16,723 bases of DNA from Desulfobacteraceae bacterium (GCA_021162325.1 JAGGYV010000017.1:1-16723); one strand, 5' to 3'; positions 1 through 6,967 are shown, counted from the stretch's first letter. Notes: generated from the letters alone by a model not told the origin. Program-made: numbers and translations.

Positions 1-323
1 AGGATAAAGAGAAACCGCAACTCAAAAATTTGAAACGTACGCTCATGCCTGAAGATCTTTTGCCTATTGTATGTGACGAGTTTGATTGTGAGCATGACAC
101 AATTCTGCGGAAAGGGAAAAAGAGGAATATTGCCCGGGATGTGGCTATTTATCTTAGCCGTGAAATAACTGGAGAAAGTGGCGTTGCTTTAGGCCAGTAT
201 TTCGGCGGTATATCTGGAGCAGGTATTACCGTCAGATACCATTATATCACAAAAATAATTCAGAATGATAGCAGACTGAGAGGGCAGATTAACAGAATAC
301 GAAAGAAAATAATTAATAATTAA
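1..323 (+). CDS. C-terminal part of a probable REP-associated (Y1) transposase, DnaA-like HTH domain
   Basis: The reading frame is open from the window edge to TAA at 321-323, so the 5' end lies outside; the in-frame TTG at 30 need not be a start. The visible ~107 residues resemble DnaA domain IV: an R-x-I-A-R-D-V-A-I-Y-L helix, then REITG, then GQYFGGISGAGIT. The GGISG pattern is typical of DnaA-like tails that I recall on REP-associated tyrosine transposases (IS200/IS605-like Y1 proteins) rather than of DnaA itself, which has a different recognition signature. The protein would nick and rejoin single-stranded DNA at palindromic repeats, but the catalytic HUH/Y1 domain is not in view, so function rests on the tail alone. 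REP-like palindromes occur about 14 kb downstream. A stand-alone HTH protein is the alternative. Confidence 0.6.
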   Translation, partial: DKEKPQLKNLKRTLMPEDLLPIVCDEFDCEHDTILRKGKKRNIARDVAIYLSREITGESGVALGQYFGGISGAGITVRYHYITKIIQNDSRLRGQINRIRKKIINN

Positions 324-542
324 GATGCGACCCTGCCACGCTTTTATTTTTCTCGGTTTTTTGCAAATGCAGGGGAATTTGCCACATGTGGGACACGCCA
401 ACGGTGGTTCTTTTTCACATTCACAGGGAATTTTATGACATACCGGGCATTGCGTAACCACATGGGGCACAAAATCCAAAAAAGATCCTGTGTAAACGTT
501 TGTGAACGAGATTAAATCATTTGATTCTCGTTGATGCCACAC
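189..542 (-). other. Doubtful small Cys-rich reading frame, mostly intergenic
   Basis: A 117-codon frame from GTG at 542 to a stop at 189-191. Its first ~75 codons lie in the gap after the transposase-like gene, the rest antisense to it. The gap part encodes two copies of CPxCxKxPCxC (CPVCHKIPCEC, then CPTCGKFPCIC) separated by EKEPPLA, which looks like a duplicated metal-knuckle peptide. There is no clear ribosome binding site, the frame is closed by a stop at 558-560 just upstream, and the C-terminal third looks like antisense noise. It may be the relic of a zinc-knuckle tail from a decayed gene, or chance. I do not recognise a family. Confidence 0.2.
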
Positions 543-727
543 GAATCTTCTGATATATTAATACCCACTTCCAAACAACCCGTTCATAATGTTTGATATA
601 ATAGATAAATTATTTTTTAATACAGTGGCAGACAAACACCATGAAACATGTTTTATGATCCATCCCGATGATCTCACCAAATAATTATGCTCACTTAAAC
701 ATCAACCGAGACGAAAGGAATTGACCA
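324..727. other. 404-base gap without a convincing gene
   Basis: Between the transposase-like tail and the kinase-like gene. It holds the Cys-rich minus-strand frame at its left. An AT-rich stretch around 590-620 contains TATAAT at 597-602, a possible -10 element for the downstream gene, but no good -35 sits 16-18 bases upstream. I see no tRNA, CRISPR or strong terminator. Confidence 0.5.
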
Positions 728-1339
728 ATGGCTGTTATTACCATTTCAAGACAATTCGGTGCTGGCGGCAAGACGTTAGGGGCAATGATTTCAGAAAAAT
801 TACACTACCGCTCTTTGGATGATCAGATTATCCAGGAAATTGCACGTCATGCAAAAGTTTCCAAAAAAACCGTCATTTCCATGGAACGGACTGCGGGCGG
901 CACAATTTCCCGAATAATATCCAGTCTTCTTTCGCGTAACTATATGGACCGGCTGACAGGTGAGGCAAGAGGTTATATGGATGAGGAAATTTATATCCAA
1001 ACCCTTTATGACGTCATGTTTAAACTGGCCTCCGAGAAAAATGTCATCCTAACGGGACGCGGCGGTCAGTATATTCTGGAAAATTTTGAAGATGCCTTTC
1101 ACATCCTACTGATTGCGAATGAACAGGACCGCATTGACTTTATGCAGAAACATTACAATCTGACTGCCACAAAAGCCAGGGCCGCCGTCATGAGCGGCGA
1201 AAATCGACGGACCAATCTTTATCGTAAATTCGACAAAAAGGATTATAACGACCCGATTCATTACCACCTTGTCCTTAATATGAGCCGAATTCCTTTTGAA
1301 AAGGCAGTGGATCTGGTCTGCAACCTGGTAAAGGGGTAA
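728..1339 (+). CDS. Cytidylate kinase-like P-loop protein (Cytidylate_kin2 type)
   Basis: A 203-aa protein of the cytidylate kinase-like family. The N-terminus MAVITISRQFGAGGKT carries the family's ITISR-x-FG-[SA]-GG signature, a variant P-loop at residues 5-16. LTGRGGQYIL near 112-121 corresponds to the VGRG segment typical of these proteins. True CMP kinases have a canonical GxxGxGK[GS]T loop, so the substrate is uncertain; family members are usually annotated only as cytidylate kinase-like. The C-terminal half (R-x-D-F-M, YRKFDKKDYNDP, YHLVLN) matches the LID/nucleoside region of this group. The ATG at 728 follows GAAAGGAA at a suitable distance. The gene is monocistronic: it is followed by a convergent tRNA. 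Cytoplasmic, no signal peptide or membrane segment. Confidence 0.85.
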   Translation: MAVITISRQFGAGGKTLGAMISEKLHYRSLDDQIIQEIARHAKVSKKTVISMERTAGGTISRIISSLLSRNYMDRLTGEARGYMDEEIYIQTLYDVMFKLASEKNVILTGRGGQYILENFEDAFHILLIANEQDRIDFMQKHYNLTATKARAAVMSGENRRTNLYRKFDKKDYNDPIHYHLVLNMSRIPFEKAVDLVCNLVKG

Positions 1340-1422
1340 ACAATGTTATAAACCCCTCATCTACAAAGAGTCCTCTTACGTTAATGGCACTGGGGGTAAA
1401 CTCGAATTTTTTGCGACGCCAG

Positions 1423-1460
1423 AAAAAAAAAGGGGTTGCAGTTATGTGCTGCAACCCCTT
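1423..1460 (-). terminator. Intrinsic terminator of tRNA-Gln
   Basis: A perfect 12-bp stem (arms 1430-1441 and 1449-1460, seven-base loop) is followed on the minus strand by a run of nine T residues (A-run at 1423-1431 on the plus strand). It starts about ten bases after the CCA end of the tRNA. It could also stop plus-strand transcripts of the kinase-like gene, but the T-run on that side is only CCTTTG. Confidence 0.85.
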
Positions 1461-1469
1461 TGAATATTC

Positions 1470-1543
1470 TGGCAGAGGGTAAAGGATTCGAACCTTTGTT
1501 AACGGGACCAGAACCCGTCGTGATACCGCTACACTAACCCTCT
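1470..1543 (-). tRNA. tRNA-Gln (anticodon CUG), CCA encoded
   Basis: Folded by eye on the minus strand, 74 nt including the encoded CCA at 1472-1470. Acceptor stem AGAGGGT pairs with ACCCTCT; 3-bp D stem with GGT in the loop; anticodon stem ACGGG/CCCGT with loop TTCTGGT; 4-nt variable loop; T arm AAAGG-TTCGAAT-CCTTT. The anticodon CTG (plus strand 1509-1511) reads CAG, hence Gln. The first pair is A1-U72 rather than the U1-A72 usual in bacterial tRNA-Gln, and the discriminator is G73. It lies 63 bases after gltX on the same strand and has its own promoter and terminator. Confidence 0.95.
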
Positions 1544-1557
1544 TCAGGTAAAATGTG

Positions 1558-1586
1558 TCAATAACTTAGCAACGCCCGGCTGTCAA
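1558..1586 (-). promoter_or_regulatory. Sigma-70-type promoter of tRNA-Gln
   Basis: On the minus strand TTGACA (1586-1581) is followed after 17 bases by TATTGA (1563-1558), with a start expected about eight bases before the mature tRNA 5' end. The -35 is embedded in TTGACTTGACA, the same 11-mer as in the rpmF promoter. The -10 match is weak. Confidence 0.55.
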
Positions 1587-1606
1587 GTCAAATTTTTATT
1601 CTGCCT

Positions 1607-3022
1607 TTATTCTGTCCCCAGGGCTTTTTCCATCCATTGAACCGCATCATAAAGTCTTGAAATCACTTTTTCTTTACCCAAGGCAAGGATCATTTCAAAA
1701 ATTCCGGGACTCACGGTTTTTCCGGTCAGGGCCACGCGTACCGGCTGGGCCACCTTACCGAATCCAAGCCCGGCATCTGCCATCACCTGCTTAAAAATAT
1801 CTTCTAAATTTTTTTCATCAAATACCGCAAGCCCGGCGATGCCATCCGCCAGTTGCTTAATGGGACCGGTAAGATCCGGCTTCAGAAACTTGGCGGCTGC
1901 TTTTTCATCATATACCGGTTTTTCCTGAAAATAAAATACCGCCCCATCCGCCATTTCAATAAATGTTTTACTTCGCGGCTTAAGTGTTTCAATCACACCG
2001 TTTAAAAACTCACCCGGTTCAGTCTTAATACCTTTTGCTTCAAGAAACGGCATCAAATGAGGAACCAGAGATTCGGATGAGGCATTGCGGATATGTTCGG
2101 CATTTAATGCCAGCAGTTTTTCCGGGTTGAACACGCCGGCAGACCGGCCGATATGGTCAAGATTAAATTTTTCAATCAGTTCATTCCGGGTAAAAAATTC
2201 CTGATCCCCGTGGGACCAACCGAGACGGACCAGAAAATTCACCATCGCATCCGGATGATAGCCCATATCCCGGTATGCGGTTACAGCCATTGCACCATGC
2301 CGTTTGCTGAGACGGGATTTATCATGCCCGAGAACCATGGGGACATGCCCAAAATCAGGAATTTTTTCCCCCAGTGCCTGATAAAGCAGGATCTGCTTGG
2401 GCGTATTGCTGATATGATCATCACCGCGAATAATAAAATTGATATTCATGGTAATGTCATCCACCACCACCGCCAGATTATACATGGGAGACCCGTCACT
2501 GCGGGCAATAATAAAATCATCCAGCTCCGTGTTGGCAAAGGCAATGTTTCCTCGAATTTTATCTTCTATCACGGTGCTTCCGGTCAGCGGCGCTTTGAAA
2601 CGGACCACTGCACCCGCTTCCCATTGAAGATTTTTCTCCCGGCAGGAACCGTCATATTTGGGCTTCCCGCCGCTTTTTTTGGCTTCTTCCCGCATCCTGT
2701 CCACCTGTTCCGGGGTGCAGGTGCAATAGTAAGCACTTCCGTCAGCAACCAGCCGGTCAATGTGTTCCTTATATATATCAAATCGTTTTGATTGAAAATA
2801 GGGTCCTTCATCCCAGTCAATTCCCAGCCATTCCATGGCTTCAAAAATAGCGTCAACGGATTCCTGGGTGGATCGCTGCAAATCCGTATCTTCAATGCGC
2901 AAAACAAACCGCCCATTCATATGCCGGGCATACAGCCAGTTAAAAATCGCCGTCCTGGCGCCCCCTAAATGAAGAGACCCTGTCGGGCTTGGGGGAAAAC
3001 GGGTAATGATTGTGTTGTCCAT
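1607..3022 (-). CDS. gltX: Glutamyl-tRNA synthetase
   Basis: Class I aminoacyl-tRNA synthetase that charges glutamate onto tRNA-Glu; non-discriminating versions also charge tRNA-Gln, which GatCAB then amidates. Seen: HIGH-type motif HLGG at residues 18-21 within PSPTGSLHLGGARTA; KMSKS-type motif KSRLSKR at 235-241; GDDH at 200-203; and a zinc-site remnant C100-x-C102 ... C127, where the fourth ligand (His in E. coli) is not obvious because CRE replaces CRH. The C-terminal ~150 residues form the helical anticodon-binding domain. At 471 aa it is the usual length. I chose ATG at 3022 because AAGGTGAT just upstream is a good ribosome binding site; a GTG nine bases earlier (3031) lies inside that site. 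tRNA-Gln follows on the same strand. Whether the enzyme discriminates cannot be settled by eye. Confidence 0.97.
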   Translation of the reverse strand: MDNTIITRFPPSPTGSLHLGGARTAIFNWLYARHMNGRFVLRIEDTDLQRSTQESVDAIFEAMEWLGIDWDEGPYFQSKRFDIYKEHIDRLVADGSAYYCTCTPEQVDRMREEAKKSGGKPKYDGSCREKNLQWEAGAVVRFKAPLTGSTVIEDKIRGNIAFANTELDDFIIARSDGSPMYNLAVVVDDITMNINFIIRGDDHISNTPKQILLYQALGEKIPDFGHVPMVLGHDKSRLSKRHGAMAVTAYRDMGYHPDAMVNFLVRLGWSHGDQEFFTRNELIEKFNLDHIGRSAGVFNPEKLLALNAEHIRNASSESLVPHLMPFLEAKGIKTEPGEFLNGVIETLKPRSKTFIEMADGAVFYFQEKPVYDEKAAAKFLKPDLTGPIKQLADGIAGLAVFDEKNLEDIFKQVMADAGLGFGKVAQPVRVALTGKTVSPGIFEMILALGKEKVISRLYDAVQWMEKALGTE

Positions 3023-3169
3023 TGATATCACCTTAAATTAAATAAATTATTGACGAATCTGTTCATCACTGGCAATTAGTAGCCTATCCTGACATTTTAA
3101 AAAGTTTCGAAGCTAACACAAAAGTTATGCAAATACAAGGAACAAAATATGGGATATCATCGAATTGAC

Positions 3170-3198
3170 TTGACAAGATGTGCGATTTAACATACTAG
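3170..3198 (+). promoter_or_regulatory. Probable promoter of the rpmF-fab-rib run
   Basis: A consensus TTGACA at 3170-3175 is followed by CATACT (3191-3196, 15-base spacer) or TACTAG (3193-3198, 17-base spacer) as -10. The start would fall about 60 bases before rpmF. The 11-mer TTGACTTGACA also occurs at the tRNA-Gln promoter. The region 3023-3265 separates divergent gltX and rpmF; I could not identify a gltX promoter with confidence. Confidence 0.5.
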
Positions 3199-3265
3199 TT
3201 TTAAAAATAAAATTCATTCTTAAATAAACAAATATTTATAAATTTCAATAATATAGGAGTCAGTT

Positions 3266-3445
3266 ATGGCAGTACCAAAGCATAGAGTTTCAAAATCAAG
3301 ACGTGACAAACGGCGAGCACATCAAAAAACAGGCGCACCCAGCGTGGCCACCTGTCCGGAATGCGGAGAGGCCAAACTTCCCCATTTCGCATGCCCGGGA
3401 TGCGGTGTTTATAGAGGCCGGAATATAACAGAAGCATCTGAATAA
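3266..3445 (+). CDS. rpmF: 50S ribosomal protein L32
   Basis: A 59-aa basic protein beginning MAVPKHRVSKSRRDKRRAH, the universal L32 start, with the zinc-binding (C+) form of the motif: C30-x2-C33 and C43-x2-C46. It is a late-assembling component of the large ribosomal subunit. ATG at 3266 follows TAGGAG at 3254-3259. In most bacteria rpmF is followed by plsX and fabH; here fabG comes next after 141 bases. Confidence 0.98.
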   Translation: MAVPKHRVSKSRRDKRRAHQKTGAPSVATCPECGEAKLPHFACPGCGVYRGRNITEASE

Positions 3446-3586
3446 CTTCATCAAACCTTTTTATTCCCGAAATTGAAAGTAACAATCGCGCCAAAAACAA
3501 AAATCGGATTCCGATAGGCGACCGGCTCGCCGTCGGTTTGCCGGATATTTTTATATATTTTTATAAAACCGGATATCTTATAAAAT

Positions 3587-4333
3587 ATGACCAGCGACAT
3601 CAAACGAACGATTGTTGTGACAGGCGGTTCCAAAGGTATCGGGCGAGCCATATGCAAAGCGTTTGCCGCTCCGGGCGTTGGCGTATATTTTAATTTCAAT
3701 TCCCCGGAAACAACCGGTAAGGCTACGGCTGAAGACATATCCACAGCAGGAGGCATTGCTAAGGGCATTCGGGTGGATGTCGCCTCGGAAACCCAAGTCA
3801 TTGATTTTTTTAACACTATTTTAGATGAAACCGGCAGAATCGATGTGCTGGTCAATAATGCGGGAATTACAAAAGACACCCTGTTGCTCCGAATGAAAGA
3901 AAAAGACTGGGATGATGTGATCCGTGTCAATTTAAAAGGCACGTTTAACTGCACAAAAACAGCCGCCAAATCGATGCTGAAACAGCGTTATGGCCGGATC
4001 ATCAATATCACATCTATTGCCGGAGTAGCGGGAAACCCCGGCCAGGCGAACTATGCGGCTTCAAAAGCAGGAATTATCGGTCTGACTAAAACGGTGGCCA
4101 AAGAGCTTGGATCCCGCGGAATCACGGTAAACGCCATCGCACCCGGGTTTATACAAACGAATATGACCGCCGGGTTATCGGAAAAAACAGCGGCGGCCAT
4201 TATTTCTCAAATACCTTTAGGCCGTGTCGGCATACCGGAAGACATTGCCGGGGTGGCTCTTTTTTTAGCTTCAAAAAACGCGGACTATATTACCGGACAA
4301 GTTATTCACGTTAATGGTGGAATGTATATCTAA
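3587..4333 (+). CDS. fabG: 3-oxoacyl-[acyl-carrier-protein] reductase
   Basis: Short-chain dehydrogenase/reductase that reduces 3-oxoacyl-ACP with NADPH in the first reductive step of fatty acid elongation. Seen: Rossmann motif TGGSKGIG at 12-19, NNAG at 90-93, and the catalytic tetrad N115, S143, Y156, K160 (YAASK). The C-terminus ITGQVIHVNGGM is typical for FabG, and 248 aa is normal. The neighbouring acpP supports FabG over another SDR. The start is ATG at 3587; no strong ribosome binding site precedes it, only GGATAT about 12 bases upstream. The 141-base gap before it contains a repeated CCGGATAT (3541-3548 and 3570-3577). The gap to acpP is 18 bases, so the two are likely co-transcribed. 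Confidence 0.95.
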   Translation: MTSDIKRTIVVTGGSKGIGRAICKAFAAPGVGVYFNFNSPETTGKATAEDISTAGGIAKGIRVDVASETQVIDFFNTILDETGRIDVLVNNAGITKDTLLLRMKEKDWDDVIRVNLKGTFNCTKTAAKSMLKQRYGRIINITSIAGVAGNPGQANYAASKAGIIGLTKTVAKELGSRGITVNAIAPGFIQTNMTAGLSEKTAAAIISQIPLGRVGIPEDIAGVALFLASKNADYITGQVIHVNGGMYI

Positions 4334-4351
4334 ATTAATGGAGAAAGCGTT

Positions 4352-4582
4352 ATGAAAATTGAAGAAAAAGTTAAAAAACTGATTGCGGAAAAACTGGATG
4401 TTGACATCAGCGACGTTGTTCCGGAAGCATCACTCATTGATGACCTCGGCGCAGATTCACTTGCGATTGTTGAATTAATCATGACCATGGAAGAAGAATT
4501 CGACATCGAAGTTCCGGATGAAGACGCTGAAAAACTGGCAACTGTCAAAGAGGCAATCGCTTATATCATCGAAAAATCATAA
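4352..4582 (+). CDS. acpP: Acyl carrier protein
   Basis: A 76-aa acidic helical protein that carries the growing acyl chain on a 4'-phosphopantetheine arm. The arm attaches to S36 within the motif GADSLAIVELIM (DSL at 35-37). EEEFDIEVPDEDAEKLATV is the conserved second half. ATG at 4352 follows TGGAGAAA. It lies directly after fabG. The usual next gene fabF is absent; a short AcpS-like sequence and then rpiB follow. Confidence 0.97.
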   Translation: MKIEEKVKKLIAEKLDVDISDVVPEASLIDDLGADSLAIVELIMTMEEEFDIEVPDEDAEKLATVKEAIAYIIEKS

Positions 4583-4593
4583 AATCCGACCCA

Positions 4594-4632
4594 TTGCATA
4601 TCGGAATCGGAACAGATATCAAGGACAAATAA
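4594..4632 (+). pseudogene. AcpS-N-terminus-like 12-codon sequence (possible relic)
   Basis: From TTG at 4594 to TAA at 4630-4632 the frame reads M-H-I-G-I-G-T-D-I-K-D-K. The core IGIGTDI matches the start of holo-ACP synthase (typically M-x-x-G-x-GTDIV-[ED]-I), the enzyme that modifies ACP, whose gene ends 11 bases upstream. No further AcpS sequence follows: the frame stops and rpiB begins. The last codons coincide with the AAGGAC ribosome binding site of rpiB. It may be the stump of a deleted acpS or a coincidence; the match is only about seven residues. Confidence 0.3.
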
Positions 4633-4636
4633 TTTT

Positions 4637-5095
4637 ATGGAAAGCACAGCGCCAATTGTTATGGGAAGCGATCATGCCGGTTATGCATTAAAAGAATTTA
4701 TCAAAAAATACCTGACCGTCTCAACTTTTGACGTTGAAGATTGCGGCACATTCAGCGAAGAATCCGTCGACTATCCAGACTTCGGCATTGCCGTTGCCGA
4801 AAAAATTGCTTCCGGGGATTTTGATCGCGGAATTCTGATTTGCGGAACCGGGTTGGGCATGTCCATGGTGGCCAACCGTTTCAAAAACGTACGGGCGGCG
4901 TTGTGCAGTGACCTTTTCGCGGCGATTATGAGCCGACGTCACAATGACGCCAATCTCCTTGTTTTGGGCGGAAGGGTAACCGGTACGGAACTCGCTAAAG
5001 AAATCGTACGCGTCTGGCTTGAAACACCCTTTGAGGGTGGACGACACAAAAAGCGAATTGAAAAATTCGACACAATAAAAAGAGACCTCATTTAA
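4637..5095 (+). CDS. rpiB: Ribose-5-phosphate isomerase B
   Basis: Interconverts ribose 5-phosphate and ribulose 5-phosphate in the pentose phosphate pathway. RpiB/LacAB family motifs: SDHAGY (D12, H13), SVDYPD, CGTGLGMSM with catalytic C69, and SRRHNDAN with H102, followed by LVLGGR. At 152 aa it is the usual length. ATG at 4637 is preceded by AAGGAC. Its product ribulose 5-phosphate is the substrate of RibBA further down the run. GlyA follows after 31 bases. Confidence 0.96.
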   Translation: MESTAPIVMGSDHAGYALKEFIKKYLTVSTFDVEDCGTFSEESVDYPDFGIAVAEKIASGDFDRGILICGTGLGMSMVANRFKNVRAALCSDLFAAIMSRRHNDANLLVLGGRVTGTELAKEIVRVWLETPFEGGRHKKRIEKFDTIKRDLI

Positions 5096-5126
5096 GCACC
5101 CGATACACTCTGAGGAGAATCTACTG

Positions 5127-6377
5127 TTGGATGTTCACGAAATTGAAAAAGTGGACCCGGAAATTGCATCCGCAATCTCCCGGGAATATGATCGACAAAA
5201 AAACACATTGGAACTGATTGCATCTGAGAACATTGCCGGCCCGGCGGTCATGGCTGCCCAGGCCAGTGTGATGACGAACAAATACGCCGAAGGATATCCC
5301 GACAAAAGATATTACGGCGGTTGCGAGAATGTTGATATCGCAGAGGCAAAGGCCATTGAACGCGCAAAATCATTGTTTGGGGCGGATTATGCGAATGTTC
5401 AGCCGCATTCGGGCTCCCAGGCCAATATGGCCGTTTATTTTGCACTCTTAGAACCCGGCGATACAATTTTTGGAATGGATCTGTCCCATGGCGGGCACCT
5501 GACTCATGGTGCGGCGGCCAGTTTTTCAGGCAAATTGTTTAACTTTATTCATTACGGCGTGGCAAAAGAGACCGGCACCATTGATTATGACCGGCTGGCC
5601 GAACTGGCAAAAGAACATCAGCCAAAAATGATCGTGGCCGGGGCCAGTGCCTATCCCCGATTTATTGATTTTAAAGTATTCAGCGATATTGCCAAGTCAG
5701 TGAACGCATACCTGATGGTTGACATGGCCCACATTGCCGGCCTGGTGGCCGGGGGGGTGCATCCCTCGCCAATACCGTATGCGGACGTTGTCACCTCAAC
5801 CACCCATAAGACATTACGAGGCCCTAGGGGCGGTTTGATTCTGGCCAATAAAAAACTGGGTAAAAAGTTAAATAAGGAAATTTTTCCCGGCATTCAGGGC
5901 GGCCCCCTGATGCATGTCATTGCAGCCAAAGCCGTATCCTTTAAACTGGCATTAGACGATTCGTTCAAGGTGTATCAGAAGCAGATTGTTAAAAATGCGG
6001 CCACGCTTGCCGATTTTTTAATGAATAACGATATTTCCCTGGTATCCAACGGGACCGACAACCACATGATGCTGGTTGATTTAAGCAATCTGAATATCAC
6101 GGGAAAAGAAGCAGAGCAGAAACTGGAACACGCCGGGATCACCGTTAATAAAAATACCATTCCATTTGATATACAAAGTCCTTTTATTACCAGCGGTATT
6201 CGCATCGGCACACCGGCAGTCACCACACGGGGGATGAAAGAAGAAGAGATGAAGCGGATCGGCGGATTTATCGTGGATGTCTTAAAGCAACCGGATAATG
6301 AAGAGGTGATCGGCCGGGTTAAAGAAAACGTCACTAAACTATGTGCCGGTTTTCCACTTTATCCTGAAACCGAATAA
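5127..6377 (+). CDS. glyA: Serine hydroxymethyltransferase
   Basis: PLP enzyme that interconverts serine and glycine while loading methylene onto tetrahydrofolate, the main one-carbon source for dTMP and purines. Seen: YAEGYP at 53-58, LIASEN, HGGHLTHG, D199-x2-H202 in MVDMAHIAG, and the Schiff-base lysine K228 in TSTTHKTLRGPRGG. At 416 aa it is full length. The start is TTG at 5127: GAGGAG at 5112-5117 is correctly spaced, and the ATG four bases later is out of frame. The 3' end overlaps a short direct duplication (6370-6398) that repeats the stop region. Confidence 0.97.
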   Translation: MDVHEIEKVDPEIASAISREYDRQKNTLELIASENIAGPAVMAAQASVMTNKYAEGYPDKRYYGGCENVDIAEAKAIERAKSLFGADYANVQPHSGSQANMAVYFALLEPGDTIFGMDLSHGGHLTHGAAASFSGKLFNFIHYGVAKETGTIDYDRLAELAKEHQPKMIVAGASAYPRFIDFKVFSDIAKSVNAYLMVDMAHIAGLVAGGVHPSPIPYADVVTSTTHKTLRGPRGGLILANKKLGKKLNKEIFPGIQGGPLMHVIAAKAVSFKLALDDSFKVYQKQIVKNAATLADFLMNNDISLVSNGTDNHMMLVDLSNLNITGKEAEQKLEHAGITVNKNTIPFDIQSPFITSGIRIGTPAVTTRGMKEEEMKRIGGFIVDVLKQPDNEEVIGRVKENVTKLCAGFPLYPETE

Positions 6378-6398
6378 GCCGGACCCGAATAAGCCGGA
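6370..6398 (+). repeat. Tandem duplication spanning the glyA stop codon
   Basis: CCGAATAAGCCGGA occurs at 6370-6383 and again at 6385-6398 (15-base period). The first copy contains the glyA TAA. It looks like a small slippage or duplication product without effect on the protein. Confidence 0.8.
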
Positions 6399-6461
6399 GA
6401 CCGAAAAAAAATCGATAAAAACAATAACCGGTTCTCACATAATCGGAGGAGCATAAAATCT

Positions 6462-6920
6462 ATGACCGGCGACCAACGTCCTTCCTGGGAAAAATATTTC
6501 ATGGACATCGCCCTTCTGGTGGCCAGACGCTCCACCTGTCTAAGACGGGCTGTTGGCGCACTGATCGTCAAGGACAAACGCATCCTTGCCACCGGTTATA
6601 ACGGCGCCCCCAGCGGTATCCGTCATTGCGAAGAAGTCGGTTGTCTCCGGGAAACCATGAATATCAAATCCGGCCAGCGGCATGAACTCTGCCGGGGCAT
6701 TCATGCGGAGCAGAATGCCATCATCCAGGCGGCATATCACGGTGTTCAAATCAAAGGTGCCAGTTTATACTGTACCAACCTACCCTGTTCCATATGCACC
6801 AAAATGATTATCAACGCCGGCATTAAAAAAATTTATTATCAGGAAGGCTATGCAGACGAACTGTCCAGGGACTTGCTGGCAGAATCAGGATTAGAGGTGA
6901 TACAACTCGGTAGCTCTTAA
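6462..6920 (+). CDS. comEB: dCMP deaminase (ComEB/Dcd-type, zinc-dependent)
   Basis: Deaminates dCMP to dUMP, feeding thymidylate synthesis. Cytidine/deoxycytidylate deaminase fold: zinc ligands H81 (HAE at 81-83, with E83 as proton shuttle), C109 and C112 (PCSIC). TGYNGAPSG at 44-52 is a nucleotide-site motif characteristic of dCMP deaminases, and GCLRE with HELCRGIHAEQNA also fits them. The 152-aa length is normal. ATG at 6462 follows CGGAGGAG. Lying between glyA and nrdR, it belongs to a deoxynucleotide and one-carbon group. The symbol follows the B. subtilis ComEB name; a role in competence is not implied. Confidence 0.93.
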   Translation: MTGDQRPSWEKYFMDIALLVARRSTCLRRAVGALIVKDKRILATGYNGAPSGIRHCEEVGCLRETMNIKSGQRHELCRGIHAEQNAIIQAAYHGVQIKGASLYCTNLPCSICTKMIINAGIKKIYYQEGYADELSRDLLAESGLEVIQLGSS

Positions 6921-6967
6921 CAATACAGCATCCCCCGTTTAATTGAGATATAAAAGGATGGCAGAAT

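Noticed and set aside
597..602. TATAAT as a firm promoter for the cytidylate kinase-like gene
   Set aside because: No acceptable -35 lies at 16-18 bases upstream, and the start codon is more than 120 bases away.
1470..1543. tRNA-Gln as an integration (att) site
   Set aside because: No integrase and no duplicated 3' tRNA segment are visible nearby; gltX and a terminator flank it normally.
2153..2791. Long plus-strand open frame (212 codons) opposite gltX
   Set aside because: It is antisense to a fully supported glutamyl-tRNA synthetase, has no ribosome binding site of note, and its His/Ile/Phe-rich composition mirrors the gltX codons.
3023..3031. GTG at 3031 as the gltX start
   Set aside because: It lies inside the AAGGTG ribosome binding site that serves ATG at 3022.
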